From Bryobacteraceae bacterium (lineage in GTDB: Bacteria > Acidobacteriota > Terriglobia > Bryobacterales > Bryobacteraceae): a DNA stretch of 8,489 nucleotides. A model generated the notes under the pieces. That model ran no database searches. It was given only the letters and a program-made list of their open reading frames with translations, and was not told the origin of the DNA. This document shows positions 1-6,417 of the stretch, piece after piece; the first letter of the stretch is position 1; every line of letters begins with the position of its first letter. The translations under genes were made by a program, and so were the position numbers. The stretch is taken from NCBI GenBank assembly GCA_030044325.1, contig JASHWA010000592.1:1-8489 (forward strand), written 5' to 3'.

Positions 1-136
1 GCTCAAGCGCTTTTATCTCGAAGCGGGCGAGCGCGTTCGGCTTCAGCCTGCCAACCCGTCGATGCAGCCGATCTACGTGCCGCGCGATTCGGTGGCGATT
101 CAGGGGAAAGTGCTGGCGGTTCTGCGGAAATATTGA
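1..136 (+). CDS. lexA: LexA repressor, C-terminal end (5' part outside window)
   Basis: The reading frame starts at base 2 and ends with TGA at 134-136, giving 44 residues that begin LKRFYLEAGERVRLQPANPS and end VLAVLRKY. This matches the end of the LexA S24 peptidase domain. The lysine in the opening LKRF lies where the family has the catalytic Lys of the Ser-Lys dyad (the VKRF/VKRL motif). The LQPANPSMQPIYV stretch is the usual strand pair after it. LexA represses SOS genes and cleaves itself when stimulated by RecA filaments. The DNA-binding domain, the Ala-Gly cleavage site and the catalytic Ser are outside the window, so an UmuD-like or phage-repressor S24 protein cannot be fully excluded. 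The LQPxNPxMxPI form and the ending resemble Firmicutes-type LexA more than UmuD. The gene converges on the minus-strand RNA candidate, with about 30 bp between them. Confidence 0.85.
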   Translation, partial: LKRFYLEAGERVRLQPANPSMQPIYVPRDSVAIQGKVLAVLRKY

Positions 137-164
137 GCGCAACGAAGACGCGGGAGCGGCGGGC

Positions 165-185
165 GAAAAAGAAAATGGTTCCAAG
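165..185 (-). terminator. Possible 3' end: closing helix plus U-rich tract
   Basis: On the minus strand the closing-helix strand CUUGGAACCAU (185-175 plus 176 region) runs directly into UUUUCUUUUU (175-166). A helix followed by a U tract resembles an intrinsic terminator, but the partner strand is some 630 nt upstream rather than in a local hairpin, so classical termination here is uncertain. It could instead mark a processed 3' end. Confidence 0.3.
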
Positions 186-820
186 TGACCCGTCAGTCAG
201 CTCGTTCCCCGACCGGCATGCACGGCCAGAACATGGCATCCGTGAACGGTGTGACGTTAGCCCTTTGCTCCCCGCCGCCGGCTTTGGGCCGGCTGCGGAT
301 CGACGCTCCGGTGCGCGTCCGCTTTCTCCGTTCCGGTGGAAGCTCGCTTCTCGACGCAGCCTTTCACTCTCCGGCAGCGACGGCTGACCTTGCGATCAGT
401 CTCCGCAGCCGGGTCAACGCTCCCGGCCTCTCGTCTTCAAAGCGTTTCCGGCATGGCTTTTAAGGGGCTTGCCTTGCGGCAAATCCCGCCTTGACCCGTT
501 CGGCTTCACGCTCCCGCCCACGACTGGCTTTTTGTCGCCTCCCGCGGTACGTTCCACGCGTGTTGCCCGTTGCCAAGTCCGATACCGAAATTCCCCGGCT
601 GTCTTCGAATCCTTGCTCCCCTCCGGGATATTTCTATCCCTCGGGATCAAAGCACTCAACCCGTTTTCAACCGGAGAAGCTTGCCCTTGCGAGTCGCCCG
701 ATTTTCCTTCGCTCCCCGTTGCGCCCGAAATAATCTCTTATTCACTTTGCGCCCCGGATCATCGTTCCAGATCCGCTACTTCCCGCCAAGCTCGCTGTCC
801 TTCGAACCTCTTGGAACCAT
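165..820 (-). ncRNA. Candidate large structured non-coding RNA, about 650 nt
   Basis: No protein gene is convincing here, but the minus-strand transcript folds well by eye. The ends pair: 810-820 is the exact reverse complement of 175-185, and the pairing extends to 15 bp (824-810 with 185-171) using two G.U pairs that exist only in the minus-strand RNA. Inside, from 5' to 3', are: hairpin 775-755 (CGGAUC/GAUCCG); 742-729 (AAUAA-GAGA-UUAUU); a compound arm 652-611 ending in GGGAUA-GAAA-UAUCCC (640-625); 482-469 (UUGCC-GCAA-GGCAA); 427-408 (GCCGGG/CCCGGC, 8-nt loop); 399-384 (CUGAUC-GCAA-GGUCAG); 319-302 (GACGC/GCGUC); 298-272 (10 bp, one mismatch); and 237-225. Four loops are GNRA tetraloops on the minus strand only. 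A promoter-like pair lies just upstream, and a U-rich tract follows the closing helix. I do not recognise the family. RNase P and tmRNA signatures and a group II intron domain V were looked for and not seen. Transcription and exact ends are inferred. Confidence 0.6.
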
Positions 821-824
821 CCTC

Positions 825-853
825 ATGATGCACTGGATCGAGCTTACGGTCAA
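825..853 (-). promoter_or_regulatory. Sigma70-like promoter driving the candidate RNA
   Basis: Read on the minus strand, TTGACC (853-848, five of six consensus bases) is followed by a 17-bp spacer (847-831) and CATCAT (830-825, four of six including the A at position 2 and the final T). A start 6-8 bases after the -10 falls at about 819-817, which is where the end-pairing helix of the candidate RNA begins. The -35 and spacing are good and the -10 is mediocre. The agreement with the RNA's 5' end is the main support. Confidence 0.45.
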
Positions 854-977
854 CAAAAAAACAAACGCGTGACAATGCTTTCGACAGAAAATATTTCGAA
901 TGGAATGAAACGGTTACAGCTGCCGTTCCGTGAATTTGCTGTGAATAAAACGAGGGTGGGAGGTTATGTTTTGGTCG
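854..977. other. Spacer between the propeller gene and the RNA promoter
   Basis: This is an AT-richer stretch with no convincing gene. A small imperfect hairpin (909-913 AACGG with 923-927 CCGTT, around the palindrome CAGCTG) lies about 50 bases after the stop of the minus-strand propeller gene and is followed only by a broken T run. It is a weak terminator candidate. A seven-A run at 854-860 abuts the RNA promoter's -35 on its upstream side and might act as an UP-like element. Both readings are inference. Confidence 0.3.
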
Positions 978-2135
978 CTATTGAACCAGGTGCAAAATCA
1001 TCCCCGTGTCCGTCGCGGCCCATTGATGATCCGCATCCGGGCCGGCCAGCACCAGCGTTCGCGCCACCGCTTTATAATCGACATCCATCTCCGACCACGT
1101 TTCGAAATCGTAGCTGGTCAGGATCTTCACTTTCCCCGGAATCGGAACCGTGTTCAGCTTGCCCGGCGGCTCCACCGCGGCGAGATAAGCGCGCCCCGGA
1201 TACATGGAACAATCGAGCACGCGCCGGTCTTTCTGGCGAAACACGCGCGTCGATTTTCCGGAGCCCAGATCCATGCGATAAACCTCCGAAGGCCACTCGA
1301 AGGCCTCGCCGAAACTGAACACGGTCAGGCCCTGCGATCCGGTCATGCGCAGCACGCTCAGATTTCCAAACAGCGGAGCGGTGTTGATCCTCCAGTTCTT
1401 GCCGCCGTCGATGGTCTCGAGCATGAAAGTCAGCGTGGGAATCTGGCGGCGCTTGATGGCGCGCTGCGGCTCCATCCAACTGGGCAGGCGCGGGTCGTCG
1501 GGACGCGGCGGGATGGAGCCGCCGACGGCGATTCCGTGATTCTTGTTCTCGAAGAAAATCTCGTTGAAGGTCGAATAGGCGGGATTGGCGTCGATTCTCG
1601 CCGCTTCGGTCACCGGGTCCCAGGTGCGGCCTCCGTCGCGCGTCTCGAACAGCGACTTTTGCAGCCCGGCCGCGTATCCGTGCTGCGCGTCGAGGAACCA
1701 GATACGAGTGAGCAGGCCGCCGGGAGGCGTCGCGCCGAGCTTGTGATTCGGCTTCTTCTGCTCGCACAGTTTTTTCCACTCGCTGCCGAAGTCATCGGTC
1801 ATCCAGACCTCGTTGTCGGCCACCAGCCATCCCGTCGAGTCGTTCAGGAAAAAAATCGAGCGCGGATGGTCTTTGAGCGGTTCCAGGTTCCAATGTTCGC
1901 CGCCGTCGGAGGTGGTCAACTCGACGTATTTCTCCCGCGAGCCGCCCTCGTCGTCGAGCACCGTTCCGACCGCGATTCCGTGCGTGGCGGAGGGGAAAGC
2001 CAGATCCTCGATGAACAACGTCTTGTGCAGTTCGTCGAAAAAGTACTGCACCTTCCAGCGCTCGGCCGCGGCGAGCGGCGGGCATAGCTGCGCGAACGTC
2101 AGCGCGGCAAGACAGAGGGCTGCTCGAAACATCAC
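978..2135 (-). CDS. Secreted Ycf48/HCF136-like beta-propeller protein
   Basis: The 385-residue product has an N-terminal signal peptide (hydrophobic 5-19, likely cleavage after LAAA near residue 24). The rest carries repeated Asp-box/BNR-like units: TSDGGEHWNL (about 75-84), a divergent TDDFGSEW (113-120), TRDGGRTWDP (165-174) and TIDGGKNWRI (241-250). They alternate with GIAVG/GYAAG-type strands (53-57, 153-157, 201-205), as in Ycf48-like seven-bladed propellers and related sialidase-fold exoproteins. Ycf48 assists photosystem II assembly in phototrophs. Homologues in non-phototrophs are of unknown function, and no photosynthesis gene is visible, so I assign only fold and export. GTG at 2135 is followed at once by ATG at 2132. 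GAAGG, overlapping the upstream gene's stop, sits 7 or 10 bases before them, so either start is possible. The gene is closely coupled to the GAF gene (stop 10 bp upstream) and ends with TAG at 978. Confidence 0.75.
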   Translation of the reverse strand: MMFRAALCLAALTFAQLCPPLAAAERWKVQYFFDELHKTLFIEDLAFPSATHGIAVGTVLDDEGGSREKYVELTTSDGGEHWNLEPLKDHPRSIFFLNDSTGWLVADNEVWMTDDFGSEWKKLCEQKKPNHKLGATPPGGLLTRIWFLDAQHGYAAGLQKSLFETRDGGRTWDPVTEAARIDANPAYSTFNEIFFENKNHGIAVGGSIPPRPDDPRLPSWMEPQRAIKRRQIPTLTFMLETIDGGKNWRINTAPLFGNLSVLRMTGSQGLTVFSFGEAFEWPSEVYRMDLGSGKSTRVFRQKDRRVLDCSMYPGRAYLAAVEPPGKLNTVPIPGKVKILTSYDFETWSEMDVDYKAVARTLVLAGPDADHQWAATDTGMILHLVQ

Positions 2136-2145
2136 AGGGTTACCT

Positions 2146-2733
2146 TCACTGGGCGCGCGCCGGCGCCATTACCAGGTCCAGAACGTCGGTCGAGCCGATC
2201 AGGCGCGGATCGGCGCAGGCCAGCGCGACCAGACACCCCGCCTGCTCGCCGACCGTGGTCAGCAGCTCCATCTCCCCTCCGGAATGGAAGTGCGGTTCGC
2301 GATGCTGGACGTTGATCACCCCCGCGACCCGATTTCGCGCGATCACCGGCGCGGACAAAAACGCCTCATACGTGTCTTCGGGAAGATCGGAAAAGCGTTT
2401 GAAGCGCGGATCGAGATACGCCTCCCGGGAAATCGATAGCAGCCGCCGCTCCTTGGCGACCCAGCCGGTGAACCCCTCGCCCATCTTGAGGCGCACGCGC
2501 CCGATGGTGGAGGGCTGCGGGTTGTTGGAGGCGCACAGCACCAGCTCCTTGTCGCGCAACAGATACAGGAGGCAGGAGTCGCATTCCATGAACTCCACCA
2601 CCTGCGACACGATGCCTTCGAAGGCTTCGGCAAGGCTCATGTCGCGCGCCATGAAACGGCTGATCTGTTGGAGTAATCGAAGCTGCTGTTCGGTACGCTC
2701 GAGCCGGCTCTCGAGTTCTCTGATGCGGGACAC
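2146..2733 (-). CDS. Stand-alone GAF-domain protein
   Basis: The 195-residue product starts with a charged heptad-like helix (about 1-27, SRIRELESRLERTEQQLRLL), probably a coiled coil for dimerisation. A GAF domain follows at about 30-175. GAF hallmarks are GEGFTGWVAKERR (85-97), SAPVIARNRVAGVINVQ (127-143) and HSGGEMELLTTVGEQAG (150-166). Such domains bind small ligands, haem, Fe-S clusters or nucleotides. Cys residues at 51, 54, 67, 167 and 173 are visible, but I do not see a pattern that fixes a ligand. No output domain (kinase, GGDEF, HTH) follows, so it may act through a partner. The start is GTG at 2733, because an in-frame TAG lies two codons upstream. No Shine-Dalgarno is evident. A CATAAT box at 2746-2741 would place a transcript start almost on the GTG, allowing a leaderless message. 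It lies 34 bp after mrdA and is probably co-transcribed. Its role in cell-wall growth is unknown. Confidence 0.8.
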   Translation of the reverse strand: MSRIRELESRLERTEQQLRLLQQISRFMARDMSLAEAFEGIVSQVVEFMECDSCLLYLLRDKELVLCASNNPQPSTIGRVRLKMGEGFTGWVAKERRLLSISREAYLDPRFKRFSDLPEDTYEAFLSAPVIARNRVAGVINVQHREPHFHSGGEMELLTTVGEQAGCLVALACADPRLIGSTDVLDLVMAPARAQ

Positions 2734-2767
2734 CGGCTACATTATGCCATATCGCGCGGGAGGGGGC

Positions 2768-4630
2768 TTATTGCGGCCGCAGGAACAACGCGATCTGCTG
2801 CGGCTTGGGCATCGCCAGGCGCGCTTTCTTGTCGAAATACGCCTTGATTACGTCGCGCACGATGGGCGCCGAAGCGTAGCCGTGGCCGCTCGCTTCCCAC
2901 AGCGCGACCACTACGATTTCGGGATTGTCCTTGGGCGCGAACCCCACGAACCATCCGTTTTCCTTGGCCAGGTCCCTTCCCACCTTGCCCGATTTCGCCA
3001 GATCGAGCGAAACTTTCTGCGCCGTCCCGGTCTTGCCGCACACCTCGATTCCGTTGATGCGCGCCGACGATCCCGTGCCGCCTTCGTTGACCACTCCGCA
3101 CATTCCGTTCACCGAAGCCGCGATCGCCGAAGCGCCCCAGGTCGCGCGGCGCAGTGGCTCCGGCTGCGTATCCGTTCTCACCAGGTGAGGTTTGTACCAC
3201 ACGCCGCCCTCCGCGATGCCGCCGATGGCGGTGGCGAGCTGAATGGGCGTCACCTGCACCGCGCCCTGCCCGATCGCCACCGAAATGGTTTCGCCCGCGT
3301 ACCATTTTTCATGCTGCGTTTGCAGCTTCCACTTGGGCGAAGGCATCAGCCCGGACGCCTCGCCGGGCAGATCGATGCCGGTTCTCTTTCCCAGGCCGGC
3401 CATGTCCGCATATTCCGCGATCGCGTCGATGCCCAGCTTGTTGCCGACGGTGTAGAAATACGTGTCGCAGGAATGCACGATGGCCTGGTGCAGGTTGAGC
3501 GCGCCGTGACGCTCGTCGCAATGGTAGAAGTGGCCGTAGAAGGTCGCGCCCTTGTTGCATACCACCGTGAAATTTTCGTCGATGGTTCCGGTGTCGAGCG
3601 CCGCGACGGTCTCGATCGGCTTGAACGTCGAGCCGGGGGCGAACTGCGCCTGAATCGCGCGATTCATCAGCGGATTCTGCGGATCGCCGGTCAGCGCTTT
3701 CCAGTCGTCGTTGCGGATACGCGTGGCGAACAGATTGGGATCGAAGGCCGGGCGGCTCACCATCGCCAGCACCTCTCCGTTGCGCGGATCGAGCGCCACG
3801 ATGGCGCCCCGCTTCCCCTCCATCGCCAGCTCCGCCACCGCCTGCAAATCCAGATCGATGGTCAACTGGAGCGCGTGGCCGGGAACCGGATCGGTGTTTT
3901 CCAGGCGCTGCCGCTCGACTCCCAGGCTGTCCACCACCACCCGGCGCTGCCCGTCGACGCCGGTCAGAATGTCGTTGTACTGCCGCTCCAGCCCGAACTT
4001 GCCGACGATATCGCCCTGCGAGTATTTCGCGAAATCCGCGCTGTTCAGCTCCTGCTCGCTCACTTCGCCCACATACCCGATCACGTGCGCGGCGAATCCG
4101 TCGCGCGGATACAATCGTCCCTGGCTCTGGATCAGTTCGAGCTCCGGAAAGGTCTCCGGATCGCGATGCGATTCGACGAATGCCAGCTCACCCGGCGTCA
4201 ACCCCTGTTTGAGCGTCATGGGGACGTATTTGGGCTGGTGCTGGATGCGGATCACGCGCGCGCGCAGGTCGTCGGGATCGAGATTGAGCCCCGCCGCGAT
4301 CGCGGGGATGTGCTCCATCCGGAGATTCTCGCGGGTCAGGCGAACGGTGAAGGTGGGCTGATTATCGACGATCACGCGGCCGTCGCGATCGAGGATTTTT
4401 CCGCGCGGCGCAAGCAGCGGGACGGTCTTGACGCGGTTGCGCTCGGCCAGCTCATTGTTGGATTGCCGGTCGCGAATCTGCAAAACCCAGAATCCCGTGA
4501 TCAGAACGAAAAAAATGGTGACCGCGGCGTACTGGAAAACGGCGATTCGGCCGAGCGCAAAGCGCGTGTCGTCTTTGAAGATCCGGGCCGGGGCGTCCGG
4601 CTGCGCGCGTTGTTCCTCGGTGGGTAGCAC
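2768..4630 (-). CDS. mrdA: Penicillin-binding protein 2, elongasome transpeptidase
   Basis: The 620-residue product is a class B PBP that cross-links peptidoglycan during lateral wall growth with RodA, MreC and MreD. A single membrane anchor spans about 28-51. A PBP dimerisation domain follows, with RGKILDRDGRVIVDN (76-90) and the HVIGYVGEVSEQEL stretch (182-195). The transpeptidase domain shows all three motifs: SxxK as STFK (Ser334 nucleophile, Lys337), SxN-type SCD (387-389) and KTGT (533-536). The GSTFKP context and HSCDTYFY favour PBP2 over the division enzyme PBP3/FtsI, as does the mreBCD linkage. The start is GTG at 4630, 20 bp after the mreD stop. An in-frame TGA lies three codons upstream, and the ribosome site is weak (GAAG). 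Length is normal for the family. The gene is not followed by rodA, unlike the frequent mreBCD-mrdA-rodA order. Confidence 0.95.
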   Translation of the reverse strand: MLPTEEQRAQPDAPARIFKDDTRFALGRIAVFQYAAVTIFFVLITGFWVLQIRDRQSNNELAERNRVKTVPLLAPRGKILDRDGRVIVDNQPTFTVRLTRENLRMEHIPAIAAGLNLDPDDLRARVIRIQHQPKYVPMTLKQGLTPGELAFVESHRDPETFPELELIQSQGRLYPRDGFAAHVIGYVGEVSEQELNSADFAKYSQGDIVGKFGLERQYNDILTGVDGQRRVVVDSLGVERQRLENTDPVPGHALQLTIDLDLQAVAELAMEGKRGAIVALDPRNGEVLAMVSRPAFDPNLFATRIRNDDWKALTGDPQNPLMNRAIQAQFAPGSTFKPIETVAALDTGTIDENFTVVCNKGATFYGHFYHCDERHGALNLHQAIVHSCDTYFYTVGNKLGIDAIAEYADMAGLGKRTGIDLPGEASGLMPSPKWKLQTQHEKWYAGETISVAIGQGAVQVTPIQLATAIGGIAEGGVWYKPHLVRTDTQPEPLRRATWGASAIAASVNGMCGVVNEGGTGSSARINGIEVCGKTGTAQKVSLDLAKSGKVGRDLAKENGWFVGFAPKDNPEIVVVALWEASGHGYASAPIVRDVIKAYFDKKARLAMPKPQQIALFLRPQ

Positions 4631-4650
4631 GTTACTTCACGCGTTAATTC

Positions 4651-5166
4651 TCAGCTTATCAAAATATGAAACAGCGGCACCGCGACCACTGCGTTCAAAA
4701 TCGCCAGCACCAGCGTCTGTTGAAGCTCGAACGGCACCACTTCGCCCAGCAGCGCCCGCGAAAGCACCCAGTAAAAAAACTGGTGGAAGAAAAAAAAGAA
4801 AAATGCGAGCACCAGCCGCACCAGCGGATTGTCCACGTCGAAGCGCTGGCTCACTGAGGCCGCGAAATACCCCACCAGCGTCTTGACGATCCCGAACATC
4901 CCCAGCGGATGCGACGAAAGCGAATCCTGCGCCAGGCCGATCCCCGCGCCAAACAATACGCCCTGCACCGGAGACCGGCGCATCAGCGCGAAATACACGG
5001 TCACCAGCAGCGGCAGCTCGAGATAAGAAAGATAGGTGACAAAGCGCGGAACGTAAACCTGGAACAGAATCGCCGCGAGCGGAATCAGCACAATCGCCGC
5101 GATGTTGAATTTCGAAATGCGATCCTTTTTGCGAGGCTCCAGGAAGGCTTCGGAAAACTCGGTCAT
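4651..5166 (-). CDS. mreD: Rod shape-determining membrane protein MreD
   Basis: The 171-residue product has the length and layout of MreD: a charged N-terminus, then hydrophobic segments at about 20-39, 48-62, 66-80, 92-105, 116-136 and 148-170. The conserved core is GIGLAQDSLSSHPLGMFGI (75-93), including the Asp and the Leu-Gly pair typical of the family. MreD is an integral membrane partner of MreC that helps activate the PBP2-RodA synthase. Its ATG (5166-5164) overlaps the mreC stop as ATGA, so translation is likely coupled. Six consecutive Phe residues (122-127) are encoded by nearly pure T, giving an 8-base homopolymer at 4790-4797 and a 7-base one at 4773-4779. These are possible slippage sites. 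Confidence 0.9.
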   Translation of the reverse strand: MTEFSEAFLEPRKKDRISKFNIAAIVLIPLAAILFQVYVPRFVTYLSYLELPLLVTVYFALMRRSPVQGVLFGAGIGLAQDSLSSHPLGMFGIVKTLVGYFAASVSQRFDVDNPLVRLVLAFFFFFFHQFFYWVLSRALLGEVVPFELQQTLVLAILNAVVAVPLFHILIS

Positions 5167-6314
5167 GGATTCTGCTTGGCCGGGTCTTTCGGTTTTGCGT
5201 CGGCCGGTTTCGGATCGGTGCGGGTGATGCCGGCGGGCGCGTTGTAATCCGGCGCGCCGGTGCCGCGTTCGCCATAGACGTGCTTTTCGGCTTCGCCGAT
5301 TCTGCGGTATTCTTCGACGATCCGGTCGGCGTCGGAGGCCGGACCGGTTCGCGTCGCGCCGGTGGGCATCGCCGGCATTCCGGTCGCACCGGATGCTCCC
5401 GCCGGCGCGGCGCTGATTTCGGAGGGCTCGGCCGGCGGCGGAGCCAGCAGATGCACCGGCTGATCGCGCTGATCGTTGGCCGGCGCCTCCGGAATATTTC
5501 CGTGCACGCCGTCCATCACGATCAGCACTTCTTCGAGACCGTTCTGAAAACCGCTCGGCGTCACGAAGATTTCCTTGTGTGTCTTGCCCGGCCGAACCAC
5601 CGCCGCTTCACCCACCGGCAGCCCTTTGGGAAAAATTCGATCGTCGCCCGAGGTGTAAAACCACTCGCCCGGATCGAGCTTCTGCTCGTTCTCGACGTAA
5701 TCCACGATCACCGTGCTGTGTCCCTGGCCCTTGAGCGTTCCGCGCACGCGATTCTTGTTTGAAATCACCCCCGCGGCGAAGGTCGGATCGGTGATCAGCA
5801 GCACGAACGCGGCCGTCGGATACACGTCCACCACCTTCCCCACGATCCCGTAAGGCTCGATCACCGCCATTCCTTTTTGAACTCCGCTCACCGATCCCCG
5901 GTCGACGATCACCACCTTCGCGCCGGAGCCGGTTCCATTGCCGATCACGTGCGCCGCGAGCGTTTTGGAAGGCGAGCTCGCCTGGAAGATCTGCAGCGCC
6001 TTGGCCCGTTCCGCCGTATCCAGCTGCGTGCGCAGATACTGGTTCTCCATCTCGATCCGGTCCAGTTCGTTCTGCATGCGCTGGTTCTCTTCGCGCACAT
6101 CCAGCAGGACGAAATAATCGCTGAAGAAATGCGAGGTCGCGCTGCGCGCCGTTTCAATCACGCGCGCGAGCGGAGTCACCGCGGTCACCGCCCAAACCCG
6201 GATCAGCCGCACCTCGCCGTTACTTTTTACCTGATAGGCGAGCAGCACCAGCTGCGCCACTACCGCCAGCAGCAGCACCGTCAAATTGCGATACCGGTTG
6301 AGCAGAAATTCCAT
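5163..6314 (-). CDS. mreC: Rod shape-determining protein MreC with extended C-terminal tail
   Basis: The 383-residue product has a short cytoplasmic start, one membrane helix (about 10-28), a periplasmic coiled coil (about 70-108, REENQRMQNELDRIEMENQ), and the two-barrel beta domain of MreC (about 118-270). Family signatures include GSVSGVQKGMAVI (140-152), GIVGKV (156-161), TSGDDRIFPKGLPVG (221-235) and FVTPSGFQNGLEEVLIV (250-266). MreC bridges MreB to PBP2 and activates it. The last 110 or so residues (272-383) are a low-complexity tail rich in Pro, Ala, Gly and Thr with a charged helical patch at about 328-347. This is beyond where most MreC proteins end (about 280-330 residues). The start is ATG at 6314, 103 bp after mreB, with no strong Shine-Dalgarno. 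The stop overlaps the mreD start by 4 bases. Confidence 0.93.
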   Translation of the reverse strand: MEFLLNRYRNLTVLLLAVVAQLVLLAYQVKSNGEVRLIRVWAVTAVTPLARVIETARSATSHFFSDYFVLLDVREENQRMQNELDRIEMENQYLRTQLDTAERAKALQIFQASSPSKTLAAHVIGNGTGSGAKVVIVDRGSVSGVQKGMAVIEPYGIVGKVVDVYPTAAFVLLITDPTFAAGVISNKNRVRGTLKGQGHSTVIVDYVENEQKLDPGEWFYTSGDDRIFPKGLPVGEAAVVRPGKTHKEIFVTPSGFQNGLEEVLIVMDGVHGNIPEAPANDQRDQPVHLLAPPPAEPSEISAAPAGASGATGMPAMPTGATRTGPASDADRIVEEYRRIGEAEKHVYGERGTGAPDYNAPAGITRTDPKPADAKPKDPAKQNP

Positions 6315-6417
6315 GCCGCGTAACTTCTACCACTATCGCGCAATTGTATTGGCCGTGAAGGAACGCGAGTAAACGCAGGTAACCATTCACCTTGACTCAC
6401 CTTGCTTCACGGGCAAA
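6315..6417 (-). promoter_or_regulatory. mreB-mreC intergenic region with possible internal promoter
   Basis: A 103-bp gap is longer than the other spacings within the mre cluster. On the minus strand TACAAT (6348-6343) resembles a -10 box, with a poor -35 (TTTACT, 6373-6368, 19-bp spacing), about 29 bases before the mreC ATG. There is also a direct repeat TCACCTTG at 6387-6394 and 6397-6404 (plus-strand reading, 10-bp period), and an 8-bp inverted repeat CCGTGAAG/CTTCACGG (6353-6360, 6405-6412). These could allow separate control of mreCD-mrdA relative to mreB, but the evidence is thin. Confidence 0.25.

Noticed and set aside
175..820. Region 175-820 as a transposon with terminal inverted repeats
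   Set aside because: The 11-bp ends are exact, but I see no transposase gene and no flanking target duplication. The internal GNRA hairpins and G.U extension are better explained by RNA. Not fully excluded.
165..824. Known RNA families: RNase P, tmRNA, group II intron
   Set aside because: I did not find the RNase P GAGGAAAGUCC-type core, a tmRNA TPsiC-like 3' end or tag frame, a GUGYG 5' end, or a group II domain V. Covariance searches could overturn this.
788..845. A 7-bp inverted repeat AAGCTCG/CGAGCTT (788-794, 839-845)
   Set aside because: The outer arm lies within the predicted promoter spacer, upstream of the inferred transcript start, so it is probably not part of the RNA fold. Chance or an operator cannot be told apart.
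133..872. Several overlapping 80-120 codon frames on both strands
   Set aside because: They overlap each other in different frames, have no domain, and lie on the structured RNA candidate. Ser/Pro/Arg-rich translations are typical of reading antisense to structured RNA.
966..2087. A 373-codon plus-strand open frame opposite the propeller gene
   Set aside because: The opposite strand encodes a signal peptide and repeated DGGxxW units. This frame is Arg-rich and without motif or ribosome site.
2255..4627. A 790-codon plus-strand open frame opposite mrdA
   Set aside because: It is a shadow of the mrdA codon pattern in GC-rich DNA. The minus strand has complete PBP2 motifs, while this frame is rich in Arg/His with no recognisable domain.
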